Origin: Schoenoplectus triqueter
Lineage: Eukaryota > Streptophyta > Magnoliopsida > Poales > Cyperaceae
Direction of reading: 5' to 3'
Assembly (NCBI GenBank): GCA_964058805.1
Contig: CAXKVV010000305.1
Span: forward strand, 1-42,021
Length of the DNA stretch: 42,021 nt
Shown: positions 1 through 10,342 of the stretch, piece after piece
Layout of the letters: every line of letters starts with the position of its first letter
How positions within the stretch are numbered: position 1 is the first letter of the stretch
Position numbers and translations under genes: made by a program
Notes under the pieces: generated by a model
What the model saw: the letters and a program-made list of their open reading frames with translations, nothing else
Told to the model about the DNA's origin: nothing
Databases searched by the model: none

Positions 1-410
1 GGCGTGAGTCCAACTCACGCCCTTGAGAGCTGATTGCGCTCTGGAATCAGGGTTGGAGGGAAAACCCTTAAAGGGCGTGAGTTGGACTCACGCCCTTGCG
101 AGGTGATTGCGCTCTGGAACCAGGGTTGGAGGGAAAAGCCTTAAAGGGCGTGAGTTGGACTCACGCCCTTGCGAGGTGATTGCGCTCTGGAACCAGGGTT
201 GCGAGGGAAAAGCCTTATAAGGTGTGAGTCCAACTCACGCCCTTGAGAGGTGATTGCACTCTGGAATCAGGGTTGGAGGGAAAACCCTTAAAGGGCGTGA
301 GTTGGACTCACGCCCTTGAGAGGTGATTGCGCTCTGGAAGCAGGGTTGCGAGGGAAAACCTTAAAGGGCGTGAGTCCAACTCACGCCCTTGAGACCTAGA
401 TTGCGCCCTT
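1..410. repeat. Tandem array of about 73-bp units, each headed by a short palindrome
   Basis: Six units begin near 1, 73, 146, 220, 293 and 366. Each starts with a hairpin-forming core, GGGCGTGAGT, three bases, then ACTCACGCCC, followed by a spacer containing GGTGATTGCGCTCTGGAA and CAGGGTTG. The three loop bases are CCA in units 1, 4 and 6 and TGG in units 2, 3 and 5. The core is therefore present in both orientations although the spacer always points the same way. Unit 4 has a decayed left arm (AGGTGTGAGT). The array fades after about 390 and may extend beyond the left edge of the window. Related palindromes lie on the other side of the neighbouring MULE gene, so the array may belong to that element. 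This link is an inference. Confidence 0.93.
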
Positions 411-699
411 TAGTTAACCACCTACATTCTATTTTTTCTAATATCCCATATTACTATATAATACAATTAAATACTCAACCTTTCTATTACAATCAAATAC
501 TCGACCTTTATAATCAAATTAATAAAGTACTCAATCTTTATAACTAAATAATAAAAGGTACAATACAAAATTTAATTAATAGATAATACAATAATTACTT
601 AACTACTACATTAATAGAGAATACAAAGCATTCATTTGCTTCCTTCTGCATATTGAAATAGCGCAATCAAGCATCTACAATAAAAAAATAAGTCATTAA
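411..699. other. AT-rich spacer downstream of the MULE gene
   Basis: This is AT-rich sequence with short imperfect direct repeats near 460-560 of the type AATCAAATACTC. No gene or further palindrome is seen. It may be the 3' flank of the MULE transposase gene. Confidence 0.5.
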
Positions 700-3165
700 T
701 TAAATTGAATAGCAAAAATAATGATAATTAAAGCTGTGATTTTCAGTAGTACCTTCATTATTCGGGTTAGCAGTACAAGTCATTCGACTATGTCCTTGTT
801 GGCCACACCGTGTGCATCTATAGGTGTGTTTTTCTTGACTCATCTCATCCATTTCATTATGAATTCGTATGTGTTGTCGGCTACCCGTCTTGATCATGTA
901 CATCGAAGGATCCAGAACAAGTGTGGGTCCTTCGTGTTGTGGTCATGTTTCACAGTTCCCATAATAATAAAATTCAGGTTCCCATGTTGCCATCAATTCA
1001 CTCGCACGGAGAAAAGGGACCACGTGTTGGTTGCTATTTATTCCTTGTGTTGCACAAGCCGCTAACACATGAGAACACGGTACACCTGTCAATTGTGGTT
1101 TTTGACATGTACATGTCCCTCCCTGGGTTTCTAGTCTAACCCAATGTTTTTTTTCACCTTTAATTTTATTTTCCTCCATTCGTTCCTTAGTTATAATCTC
1201 ATATTTTCGGGCATCTCTATAAGGAGTGACTTTGTGTGTGTTTCCTTTTAATCGTCTTTTTTCTAGTAATATCTCAACCTTTCGGGCAAAGACAAGATTT
1301 TCATTAATAATTTGTTCTGTTTTGGTTCTCCTCTCCGCAAAATATTTGACCAATTTATAAAATGTGATCTCAATAATAGAGGTTACCGGTAATTCTCTAG
1401 CTTCTTTAAAAACATTGTTAAGTGATTTAGGACCATTAGTTGTTAATATTCCCCAACGTCGACCGCCTTGGTCATAAGAATATGCCCACAGATCATAACG
1501 TGGGTCATGATTCTCATCGACTCTGCCAATATCATTTAACCACTTTACCGCTTCAGGGTTCTTTTGTTCTAACATTCTCATTCTCATTTGAAACTTACGT
1601 GGTTGATTTTGTCGAATAACAAACCTAACCCTCTTAGTAAGCTCCTTGTTTTTAAAATGACGCTGAAAATTTTGACAAATATGTCTAGAACAATACCTGT
1701 GGAATGCCTCTCTAGCATCCTCATGCCAGCCAAGACCTGTTTCTCGAAAAACTCTTAAAATTGACGCTTGTCTATCTAAAATCACACATACTACCCTAGA
1801 GCCAATAACTTGTTGACGAATAAATTTCATGAATATCTCCCAAGATAGATTAGTCTACTTATCAAATAATCCAAAAACAAGCGGTATCAGTTGGTCTTCG
1901 GCATCATAGCCGCAAGCCGTCATGAGTCTTCCTTTGTATCTACCCAAAAGAAAGGTGGCATCGATACCAATGACAGGTCTATAATGTTTAAAGGCTCTAA
2001 TAGGCAGACCAAATGCCCAACATACACCTTGAAAAAACTTATAATTATTTGTTGGTATAGCGAACCACTCAACCTTTGTGCCCAGATTATTATTTTGCAT
2101 TGCTCCCAATAAGGGAACAATTAGATTATAAGCTTGCTTCCAACCTCCAAATAACTGTGCAATTGTAATTTCCTTCGCACGCCAACATTTCACATAATTA
2201 ACCTTGAAATGATACATTTGCTCCACCATTACCTTAATATCTATGATTTTGTATTTCACATTGGCTTTCACATGCTCCCGTATTAATGATGCTATGAAAG
2301 ACGCTGTGATATACGGATGCTCTAGTCTATCCCCCGAGATAACACATGAGTGTGATCCTTTTTGTGTCTTTATTACAAAAACGTCATCATAACTTCAACG
2401 AATTGCATACAACCTCCATTTACAATTTTGATTCGTGCATACAACATTATACACTTGCTTGTTGGTCTTTTTAGCAAGAAATGTACGGTTTGCTCTAATA
2501 TGAAAATCATGCACTACCCATTTCAAATGATCCTTAGTACGAAATACTTGGTCAACTGCTAAGTTATCGTCAGTTGCATAATTCATATCATTAAAGTAGT
2601 TATCATCACAAATAAATTCTACAATTCCTTCTATGGAGTTAAATGATGCAACTGGGTGTGAATCTGAGCGGTCCTTGAGTAGCCATCCGGGATAATTATC
2701 ATTGTTATCCATGTTAAACTCCTCCTCAACAATATCTTCATTGATTTCATCCATATCATTAAAATTCATAAAATTAAATTGTTCATCAGAGCAGGTATTA
2801 CCAATCGAAGTATCATCTGATGATATCATATTTTCAACTCTTTCAAAAGGAGAAATGTCATCTAATGTGATATCAAACTCGAATGCACATGCATCCGCAT
2901 CCGCATCCGCATCGCTATTAGAATCAAGAGATAGGTGCATATGCATTGTAGGATTTGGTGAATATGATGGTCTTTGATGTTCTTCGTATGGTGTGTCTCG
3001 ACTGCTACTAGCAAATATTTGTGTTAATCTGGGTTGAGAAATATTTGTTCCCAATTTTGATTCCGGGTCCACAAATAATTCTATCACCTTCCAATTACCC
3101 ATATTTTCTACAATAAATCTCCAAGTTTCGTTGTTCAATAACTCAATCTCGATAAAAAAACACAT
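700..3165 (-). pseudogene. Mutator-like (MULE) transposase, broken by three in-frame stops
   Basis: Read on the minus strand from ATG 3165, a single frame of 822 codons runs to the stop at 702-700. It is interrupted only by TGA at 2397-2395, TAG at 1857-1855 and TGA at 945-943; no frameshift is seen. The order of parts fits a MuDR-family transposase. There is an acidic N-terminal region (DADADADA encoded by a GCATCC-type repeat near 2890-2912), then a MuDR N-terminal DNA-binding-like segment (FRTKDHLKWVV, CTNQNCKWRL). The DDE core follows, with Asp at codon 402 (IGIDATF), Asp at codon 464 (ILDRQ) and a C/H segment (HRYCSRHICQNF). Then come a SWIM zinc finger (Cys 685, 687, 697, His 699) and a CCHC zinc knuckle (codons 784-797). 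The position usually held by the third catalytic acid in the N-x-x-E-x-x-N motif appears to be Lys 580 (TTNGPKSLNN). The element is probably no longer autonomous. Introns that remove a stop are not excluded but no convincing splice pairs are visible. Confidence 0.88.
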
Positions 3166-3657
3166 GGTGGGGGCGATGCATTGAACTTAACTCGAATTTT
3201 TAAATTAAATTATATCTCCGAAAGCCCCAAAACTCTATAAATTTCATTTCTTAACCGAGAGAGAGTAATATCTTCATTTACCGTGAAATTCAATCTTGGA
3301 CCTTGCGAGTAGAAAACCCCGAGATGTCCGTGTTGCACACTACCGCCCGTAAACAAATTGATGATGAACATTATCCAATGCTTCCTACATCACATTTTGA
3401 ATTGAGAATATGAACTTGAGTTAGAAAAATATTAGATAAGAGAGAAATATTACTCACAATAGAAATAAGTTTGATGTTTGAAAATGCCACTCATAAAAGG
3501 AGTTGGATGATGTAGTAGAAGGAGAAAGATATTAGTAGATTTATGAGTTTTTAGATAAATGACGAGTATAATGGGGTTGTTGCTGGGTTGGATGGGTAGA
3601 AGAAGGAGATGGAGGGTAATAAATGCAGCTAGTGGGGGGTTAAAAATTGAAAGTCTT
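3166..3657. other. 5' flank of the MULE gene
   Basis: This stretch holds no coding sequence I can support. It should contain the promoter and 5' UTR of the minus-strand MULE gene. The sequence is moderately AT-rich, with purine-rich runs around 3520-3650. Confidence 0.4.
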
Positions 3658-3976
3658 AAGGGCGTGAGTTGAACTCACGCCCTTTAGACTTGGGTCCATT
3701 TCCAGTGAATGTTAGAACTGTTACAACTTAGACAATGAAAAAAGAAGACATAAATACGGTAGGTAGACCTAAAGGGCGTAAATTCAACTCACGCCCTTTG
3801 TATCTGGACCCACCAGCAGTCAGCGTTACAACGGTTACATTTTACAAAAGTAGAAGAGAAAAAATTGAGCTGAAGGACGTGAGTTCAACTCACGATCTTC
3901 GTGAATTTCTTTTCTTTGGGCAGTTCACGGGCAGAGAAAAAAGTGAGTTAAAGGCGTGAGTTGAACTCACGCCCTT
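3658..3976. repeat. Four dispersed copies of the GGGCGTGAGT palindrome
   Basis: Copies lie at 3658-3684, 3771-3799, 3873-3899 and 3951-3976. The best one (3658-3684) is two perfect 13-base arms, AAGGGCGTGAGTT and its complement, around a single G. The central base is G in the first and fourth copies and C in the second and third, so the core again occurs in both orientations. The third copy carries arm mismatches (GGAC, GATC). Spacings of about 113, 102 and 78 bases are irregular, unlike the regular array at 1-410. Together the two groups bracket the MULE transposase gene, which suggests a subterminal or regulatory role in that element. Confidence 0.9.
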
Positions 3977-4549
3977 GGCTAGGCTCTTTGTGAAAATAAG
4001 TTTCCTGTTAGACTGTCTCTGTAGATATTATTGAGTTTTAAACTGTTTAAGTAAAAATTCCTCCCGACGCCTTGAGATTATCTCCTCTCCAGTGGACAAA
4101 ACCGGAGATGTCCCTGTCAATCATTGCCACATGTTTCGGTATGTAATTCGTAACTTGAGAGGAGTAAAAAATGCAAAAGTTTAGCAATGTTGTGCCACAA
4201 GTGATTTAATATTATATACACCGAGTAGCCAATAGGAGATTCTAAAATCATAGAAGGGCGGACCGGTCCATAGTTACCCGACTGCTTTAAGATTCGTGCA
4301 CAGGTTTTGATTGTCTGTAAAAAAAATTGTGTGTATTAGTCTGTTTTGTTTTGTGTTGGATCAAGCAAGCGAAGGATAAGAATGTTTCATCTATCATCTG
4401 CATGCATTCGCCACAAAAAAATAAATCATTATGGTATAGTACAATTGAAAATATTCAAGGATTATGATTCTCTGTTGTGCAGAACTATGCAGCAAAATAT
4501 ATAATATGTTGGAACACTTTTGGATTTGTGACATCACGAATCACAAAGG
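3977..4549. other. Intergenic spacer
   Basis: No gene, RNA gene or clear repeat is seen between the last palindrome and the first hAT element. The right end of the MULE, if it includes the palindromes, should lie here, but I could not define a terminal inverted repeat or target duplication. Confidence 0.4.
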
Positions 4550-5100
4550 GATTTAATTAGGGTTACAAACGAGTTGAGTTCGAACGAACCGGGCTTAGCT
4601 CAAATTCGGCTCATGAAAATTCGAGTCGAGTCGAACTCGTGAAACGCTTCGAACTAAAAAGTCTAGTTCAAGTTTGGCTCGTTACTATTCGAGCTAGCTC
4701 ATAAACCAATGCATGTACGTTAATTCGGTTTGACATTTATATTTAATATATCTATAAACTGTAAATTTGATATATCTACAAAAATGATACTTGAGTTAGT
4801 ACAAAATTGATACATCAACAATCTATATTTTTAATAAAATCTTTGTTGCACTAATTTGAATGAATGAACCAGCAAAAAAACTATCGTATCAGATATATAA
4901 GCCAAGTCACGAGTTAAATTATTAAACCTAGGGCTGCACAAAATAACTCAGGCTCGTAACTCGACTCGGGCTCAGCTCGGACTCGAACTAATCTGACTCG
5001 AGCTAATCTGACTCGAGCTAAATTGGCTCGAGCTGATCTGGCTCGACTGAAAAACGAGTTGATCCCGAGTTCACGCCAACTCGCTCGTCAGCTCGCTCAT

Positions 5101-6445
5101 ATATCATCTGTATATAAAAAAATGTTTCCGACGCTCAGCGCCTCAGCCGACTCGCGAGTCGCGATTCTTAACCCTAAATTTTATTTCACAAATCCGCCGC
5201 TCTCTCTCTCTTTCTCCTCTACTATTCTTTCCTCTTTCGCGATTCTTCTAGATCTAGTCCAGCGATCTCTGAACTCGCTCTCGCCACTAGTCCAGCGATT
5301 GTTCCGCAGCAGTCGCCACTCGCCACTCTCGCCACTTGTCTGAGACAGTCGCCACTCGCCACTCTCTGAGATAGTCGCCGCTCTACACTCCGCAGCAGTC
5401 ACCAGATCGTGACTCCTCTAATCCGGTTCCGATCCCTTCACTGACCGCCATTCGCCCTCCTCGGTGCTGAGCTTGGCCGAGCCCTCCTCTATTGTACCTT
5501 GCTACTACCTTGGCATTCTGGTACTTCTCTCCTCTTTACCTTATGTGCCTTTTGGCCGAGGTCGATAAACCCTAAATCTGTTGTTTGTGATTGATAGTTG
5601 CTATAGTGCTTCATTTCAAGTAGTTTAGGCTTTGTACCAGTTTGGTGCCGGTCCTTATGGTTTTTCTTGATGTTGTGGCTCTACTGACTTCTATACTTGA
5701 GCCATAAATTGTTATAAGTACACAGATTGTGATTATCTGATAAGGTATTTAATTATTTGATCTGGTATCTGGTACGTGTTGTCAGAATGCTCGGCATGTA
5801 ATGTAGAAGGGCAGCAGAGCACATGTACGATAAATGGAAACCCCCATCTGATCCTGTCAAAAAAATCTGTTGTTTTTTCTTTTCCATTTTTCCATTTTTC
5901 CAAAATGTGAAGTATGGGGATAAGGAGTGATAGACCTTGATGCGAGGAAACTTTTAATTAATCCACCATACGTATATGTTTCAAAATGACCCTGATATTT
6001 TGTGTTTTGAAAGTTTGAAATACATGCATTTAATATTAGCAACTGAATGCATGCCTCTGATAAAAAAAAATTTCTATACTTAGCCATAAATTGTTATAAG
6101 TACACGGATTGTGAATTTAGATTAAAAGTGAGCTGTAATAATCAATAGGTCAGAACTAAGAAGGTTGGAAGGTATTGTTGGATTACAAATTTAGTTAATT
6201 AATAAGTTAAACAACCAACACAAGAACCACTACCAAAGAACTAACTAAAGAAAAAAAAATCCCATGGAAAAAACCCTCTGATTATGCAGCTATTCCAACA
6301 ACTGCAATAGTAATATCTTATTGAGTTAAACTCATTAATTAGTTCTTTGCTTTTCTGCTATTTTTATTCTACTAGTTTAATTTCTCTCAATGACATGCAC
6401 AATATTTTAACCTGGTAGTTTGGTTATTTTATTTATTTAGGTATA
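5101..6445 (+). other. hAT 5' leader: probable untranslated first exon and 5' UTR intron
   Basis: After the left subterminal repeats, a CT-rich stretch (about 5190-5430) with many GTCGCCACTC-type repeats looks like a plant 5' UTR. The start codon at 6446 follows closely on TTTATTTATTTAG, a good intron acceptor. A 5' UTR intron from roughly 5520 to 6440 is therefore likely. The second family member shows the same acceptor context before its start (TTTAATTTAG at about 37081-37090). The open frame at 5023-5343 covers the CT-rich region and is not a convincing protein. Confidence 0.55.
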
Positions 6446-8645
6446 ATGTCTTCCCCAGTAGAATCTGATGAATTAGACAAGATAATTGAAGTCGAAGATG
6501 AAGCAACCAGTGCTGGCTTAGATGAGGCAGTAGCGGCGGCAACAACTGTAGATGAGGCAGCGGCTGTAGATGAGGCAGCAGCTATTGAGGATGATCCTAG
6601 TGTCGGACTTGCTGCCACCTCCAAAGGTAAACGTAAAACCTCTGGGGTTTGGCAATATTTTACTCAGTTGGAGGTAGAGGACAAAAAGGGGCAGATGGTG
6701 ATAATGAACCAGTGCAACTATTGTGAGAAAAAGTATAAGGCAGTAATAGGTGGTCCAACATCAACTTTACAACGCCACCTTCAGGGTTGCCCGTACTTTA
6801 AAAGGTCAAAAGGGAAGACTCAAGGTCTTATCAAATTTGAGTCATGTGAGAGCGGTAATGTAAATGAACTGAACACAACTAGAGGTTACGATCAAATGAA
6901 GTGTAGGGAAATAATAGCAAAAATGATCATAGCTCATGAGTTGCCCTTTGCATTTGTTGAGTATACCTGGTTCAATATCTTAATGAAGTACAACAATCCT
7001 TTTTATCAAAGAGTGAGTAGAACAACGATAAAAAATGATTGCATAAAAGTATTTGAAACAGAAAAAGATAAAATAAGAAAAATATTCAAGGGAGTTGATA
7101 GGATCTCACTCACAAGTGATTGTTGGACTTTAAACCAAACCATAGGGTATATGTGCTTGACAGCACACTATATTGATTCTGATTGGAAATTACAAAAGCG
7201 TATTATTGGTTTCAATGAGCTTGCACCACCCCATAGCGATGAGGGAATAGCGGATGGTATCTTAGAGATTCTTGTAAAATGGGGTATTCAAGATAAAATC
7301 GGGACAATTACACTAGATAATGCATCCAATAATGATCGGGCAGCGTCACTTTTGAAATCTGATTTGCAAGAGAGGGGCAAGTTGCATTTTGAGGGGATAT
7401 TTTTTCATGTGAGGTGTTGTGCTCATATTCTGAATTTGGTCGTGCAAGACGGTCTTAGTAAGATTGAGTCATGTATTTGGAAAATTAGGGAAGCCGTTAA
7501 GTATCTTAGAAAGTCTCCAGCTCACCTTTTAAAATTTGGTGAAATAGCAATGCGTTTAGGTATCCAAACGAATCGGTCATTATGCACCGATGTGAAAACT
7601 AGATGGAACTCGACTCATCGCATGCTCGAATCAACTCTTCACTATAAATCTGCCTTTAGTAATTATTCATTACGGGACCCTAACTTTGAATGGCAGCCCA
7701 CAGATGGGGAGTGGGCAAGAGCCTTAAAGGTGTGTAAATTACTTGAAGTTTTCTTGGATGCCACCAACCTTTTCTCGGGAACAATGTACCCAACAGCAAA
7801 TTTATTTCTCGTGGAAGTTTATAAGGTCAAAAAGGTGATAAGCGAAGCTTATTTGTCGGATGATATTTTTTTGAAAACTATGAGTATACCCATGTGGGAA
7901 AAGTTTGAGAAATATTGGGGTGAGATTGGGGTTGTTATGTCAATTGCTTCCATACTAGATCCTAGATTTAAATTGATGTCGGTGAATTTTACTTTTAAGA
8001 GAATGTACTCGGCTAAAGAAGTGGGTAGTCGAATTGAAGAAGTGACCAAAACTTTAAAATCCCTATATGATAAGTATTCGAAAGATCATAGGGCTAAGGC
8101 TAGTAGGGCTGCTGTTGGTAGCTTAACAGCCGCTGCCCCTGCTTTCCGGGCAAGGAGAGATGATGATTTTTATGCATTTTTGAAATCTATGGATGTTGAA
8201 AATCCATCTAAATCAGATCTTGAAGTGTATTTAGAAGAACCGAGATATGTGATAGAAGATGAGGATGTTTACTTTGATGTTTTGAAATGGTGGAGCCAAA
8301 ATTGCAGCAAGTTCCCTATTTTAAGCAAGTTGGCACGTGATGTGCTTTGCATCCCAATAACGACCGTAGCTTCTGAATCGGCCTTTAGCGCCGGAGGTCG
8401 GGTATTAGATGATTATCGTAGCTCGCTTAAGAAAGACATGGTTGAGATTCTTGTTTGTGGAGGTGATTGGATAAAAGCTGCTTCAAAAGCCACAATACAA
8501 ACATTAGAGGTGAATGAACTTGTGCTTTTCCTTTATTATTTAATTCTTCTAAATGTCATATTAATGATTTTTTTTCCAGCAATCCGCAAAAGAAGAGGAG
8601 GACTTGGACATTCAAATTCCAATGAGTAATTTAGTTGTTAATTGA
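6446..8645 (+). CDS. hAT-family transposase with BED zinc finger (two coding exons)
   Basis: Coding exons are 6446-8509 and 8580-8645, giving 709 residues. The intron (GT at 8510, TTTTTCCAG ending 8579) is supported because the paired copy at 37096-38122 has the same junction. Without splicing the frame would run on through intron sequence to 8629, giving an unrelated hydrophobic tail. The order is an acidic Ala/Glu/Asp-rich N-terminus (residues 1-55) and a BED finger (Trp 69, Cys 90, Cys 93, His 111, Cys 115). The RNase H-like hAT core follows, with candidate catalytic acids Asp 225 (LTSDCWT), Asp 291 (ITLDNASNND) and Glu 644 (VASESAFSAGG). The C-terminal hAT dimerisation region starts at about 595 (WWSQN, FPILSKLARDVL). 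It should bind the element ends and catalyse cut-and-paste transposition in the nucleus. No stop or frameshift is seen, so it may be functional. Confidence 0.95.
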
Positions 8646-9354
8646 CTGAAAGGTAAATTATCTAATATACTGAACATCTTTTGTGAACTGGTTGATATTT
8701 CGAAAGTGGAAAGGATCAAAACAGGTTGATAACCTCATAATTCTTCTAAACTGGTTGAAGTCCATTGCTTTTTGTCCATTGCTGTTTTTGTCCATTGCTT
8801 TTTGTCCATAGCTTTGCTATTTGCTTGAAGTCCATTGCTTTTTGTCTTTTGCGGTTTCATTTTGTGAAATTCAATTTTGCAATATTTTTGAAGTTGGAAG
8901 AAGAGTGTTGTAATTTAACTTAGATGTTTTCCATAATTTAACTTAGATGCTTTAGGCGGGTTGGATTGAATGGTTAATGACGAAGGCTTGTTGACCAAGA
9001 AATGGCATCTCTATGAAGAATTTTGTTGATGAATTTATAGTAATTTGAATGGATATGTTGAATTTGTAGGAAAATGCATCTCCATCTGGTACTGTACTAA
9101 GAATTTGGTTGCTGAATTTGTAGTAATTTGATCAGATATGTTGTAGTAATTTGAATTGATGTGTTGTAAGTTGTGAATTTGTAGTTGCGAATTGTTGATT
9201 TTTGGTTGCTAATTTAATAATTTGAACTGTTATGTTGTAATTTGAACTATTTTTAGTTGTAATTTGAACTATTTTAGTAATTTGAAATGTTGATTTCAAT
9301 GAGCTGCTATAGTAGTAAATTTCTTGCAAAGTTGCAGCCCATAAATTATTTAAA
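8646..9354. other. hAT 3' UTR and internal repeats
   Basis: This is the 3' untranslated part of the transposon. It contains several copies of GTCCATTGCTTTTTGTC-like words at 8759-8850 and a run of imperfect TAATTTGAA/TTGTAGTAATTTG repeats at 9110-9290. I see no coding sequence. Confidence 0.6.
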
Positions 9355-9721
9355 CGAGCCAAATATCCGAGTCACGACCCGGCTCGAGTTGGCACGAGCT
9401 GAGTTCGAGCCAGCATTTTGGCTCGGATGTGCTATACTCAACTCGCTCGAGCCAGCTCGTTTAGTACGTGAGCTGAGTTCGAGTTGGCTCCAGCTCGCTC
9501 GTGGCTTGCTCATTTGCAGCCCTAATTAAACCGCTGAGATAGTAAGATCATGAGAGATGAATTATCGGATTAGAGTTTAGCAGAAAAAAATATGTCAACT
9601 CAAACTCAGCTCATTTAACTTTCGAGCCAGATTAGCTCGAGTTAGATTAATTCGAACCAAATTAGCTCGAGCCCAAGCTGAACCATGAGCCCGAGTTTTT
9701 CTGTGCAGCCGTTGATTCAAT

Positions 9722-10101
9722 GAGCCACATATTATGCTGCACAATATTACGGAGCGGAGGATCAAAATTCGTCACTCAAGACCTGTGGAGTGGAGCTCAT
9801 AATCTCTGATTGCGCACACAACAGTAAGAAAATGCAAGTTGCTGCCGAGGGGAAAAAAAGAAAATAAGAAAAAAAAATGCAAGTTGACATGTTTCTTTCT
9901 GCTTTGCATATAGAACCTCATAAAAGCTAATTTCTATGGTGAAGTCGGATTCTATTGACCGGTTACTCTATGATCAGATTTTCAATGCAACATATGCTAA
10001 GATATGTTAAGATATATATAAAAGACAAATTTCACCTCGTATACCAATTTGGATACCCAAAATGGATTATTCATCAGCTGCCAGCTGCCGCTCTACTTTT
10101 T

Positions 10102-10102
<1 letters not shown>
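9722..10102. other. Intergenic spacer
   Basis: No gene or mobile-element end is recognised between the outer hAT element and the TAT microsatellite. Confidence 0.4.
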
Positions 10103-10168
<66 letters not shown>

Positions 10169-10174
10169 GTTGTC

Positions 10175-10205
<31 letters not shown>
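10103..10205. repeat. Compound microsatellite (TAT)22 then (GTT)n
   Basis: A pure TAT/ATT run occupies 10103-10168 and is followed directly by a GTT run with one interruption (TGTCG) to about 10205. Open frames across it on either strand are homopolymeric artefacts. Length is likely to vary between individuals. Confidence 0.97.
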
Positions 10206-10342
10206 GCGAGTCAAAAACTCAAAATACTGAAACAGGGAATCAGGGATTCCATTGGTTGTAAAATCAATATTTGCAGATATATATACTATATATAGATACT
10301 TTGACACTGTCAACCGACCAAGTCACATGAGTGACGGATAAG

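Larger units (their letters stand above)
4929..9524 (+). mobile_element. Complete 4596-bp hAT transposon with perfect 8-bp target duplication
   Basis: Terminal inverted repeats are TAGGGCTGCA at 4929 and its complement TGCAGCCCTA ending at 9524. The target duplication ATTAAACC is identical at 4921-4928 and 9525-9532, which is the 8-bp size expected of hAT elements. Subterminal regions (about 4945-5100 and 9355-9515) are packed with GCTCGAGC, GAGCTCGA and GACTCGAG-like motifs, typical of hAT transposase binding regions. Inside is one transposase gene reading rightwards. The perfect duplication and open transposase frame suggest a fairly recent insertion that may still be autonomous. Activity is not shown by sequence. 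Confidence 0.96.
4558..9713. mobile_element. Outer non-autonomous hAT element, split by a nested hAT insertion
   Basis: The left end starts TAGGGTTACAAACGAG at 4558 and the right end finishes TGTGCAGCCGTT at 9713. Both are decayed versions of the family ends TAGGGCTGCA and TGCAGCCCTA. The flanking 8-mers, GATTTAAT (4550-4557) and GATTCAAT (9714-9721), differ at one base and look like an old target duplication. Removing the inner element and one copy of its duplication leaves 4558-4928 plus 9533-9713, a 552-bp element with no coding capacity. Its flanks are rich in CTCGAG/GAGCTCG-type subterminal motifs like those of the inner element. It is probably an ancient deletion derivative of the same family. 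Confidence 0.8.

Noticed and set aside
1..410. CRISPR array
   Set aside because: Spacers between the palindromes are the same sequence, not unique, and the setting is a plant genome; it is a tandem repeat.
721..1139. 114- and 72-residue plus-strand frames
   Set aside because: Antisense shadows of the MULE C-terminal coding region.
5023..5402. 106- and 73-residue open frames at the hAT left side
   Set aside because: They lie in subterminal repeats and the CT-rich leader, with low-complexity composition and no domain.
10049..10313. Open frames of 70-91 residues rich in Tyr, Ile, Leu or Asn
   Set aside because: They are translations of the TAT/GTT microsatellite in different frames.
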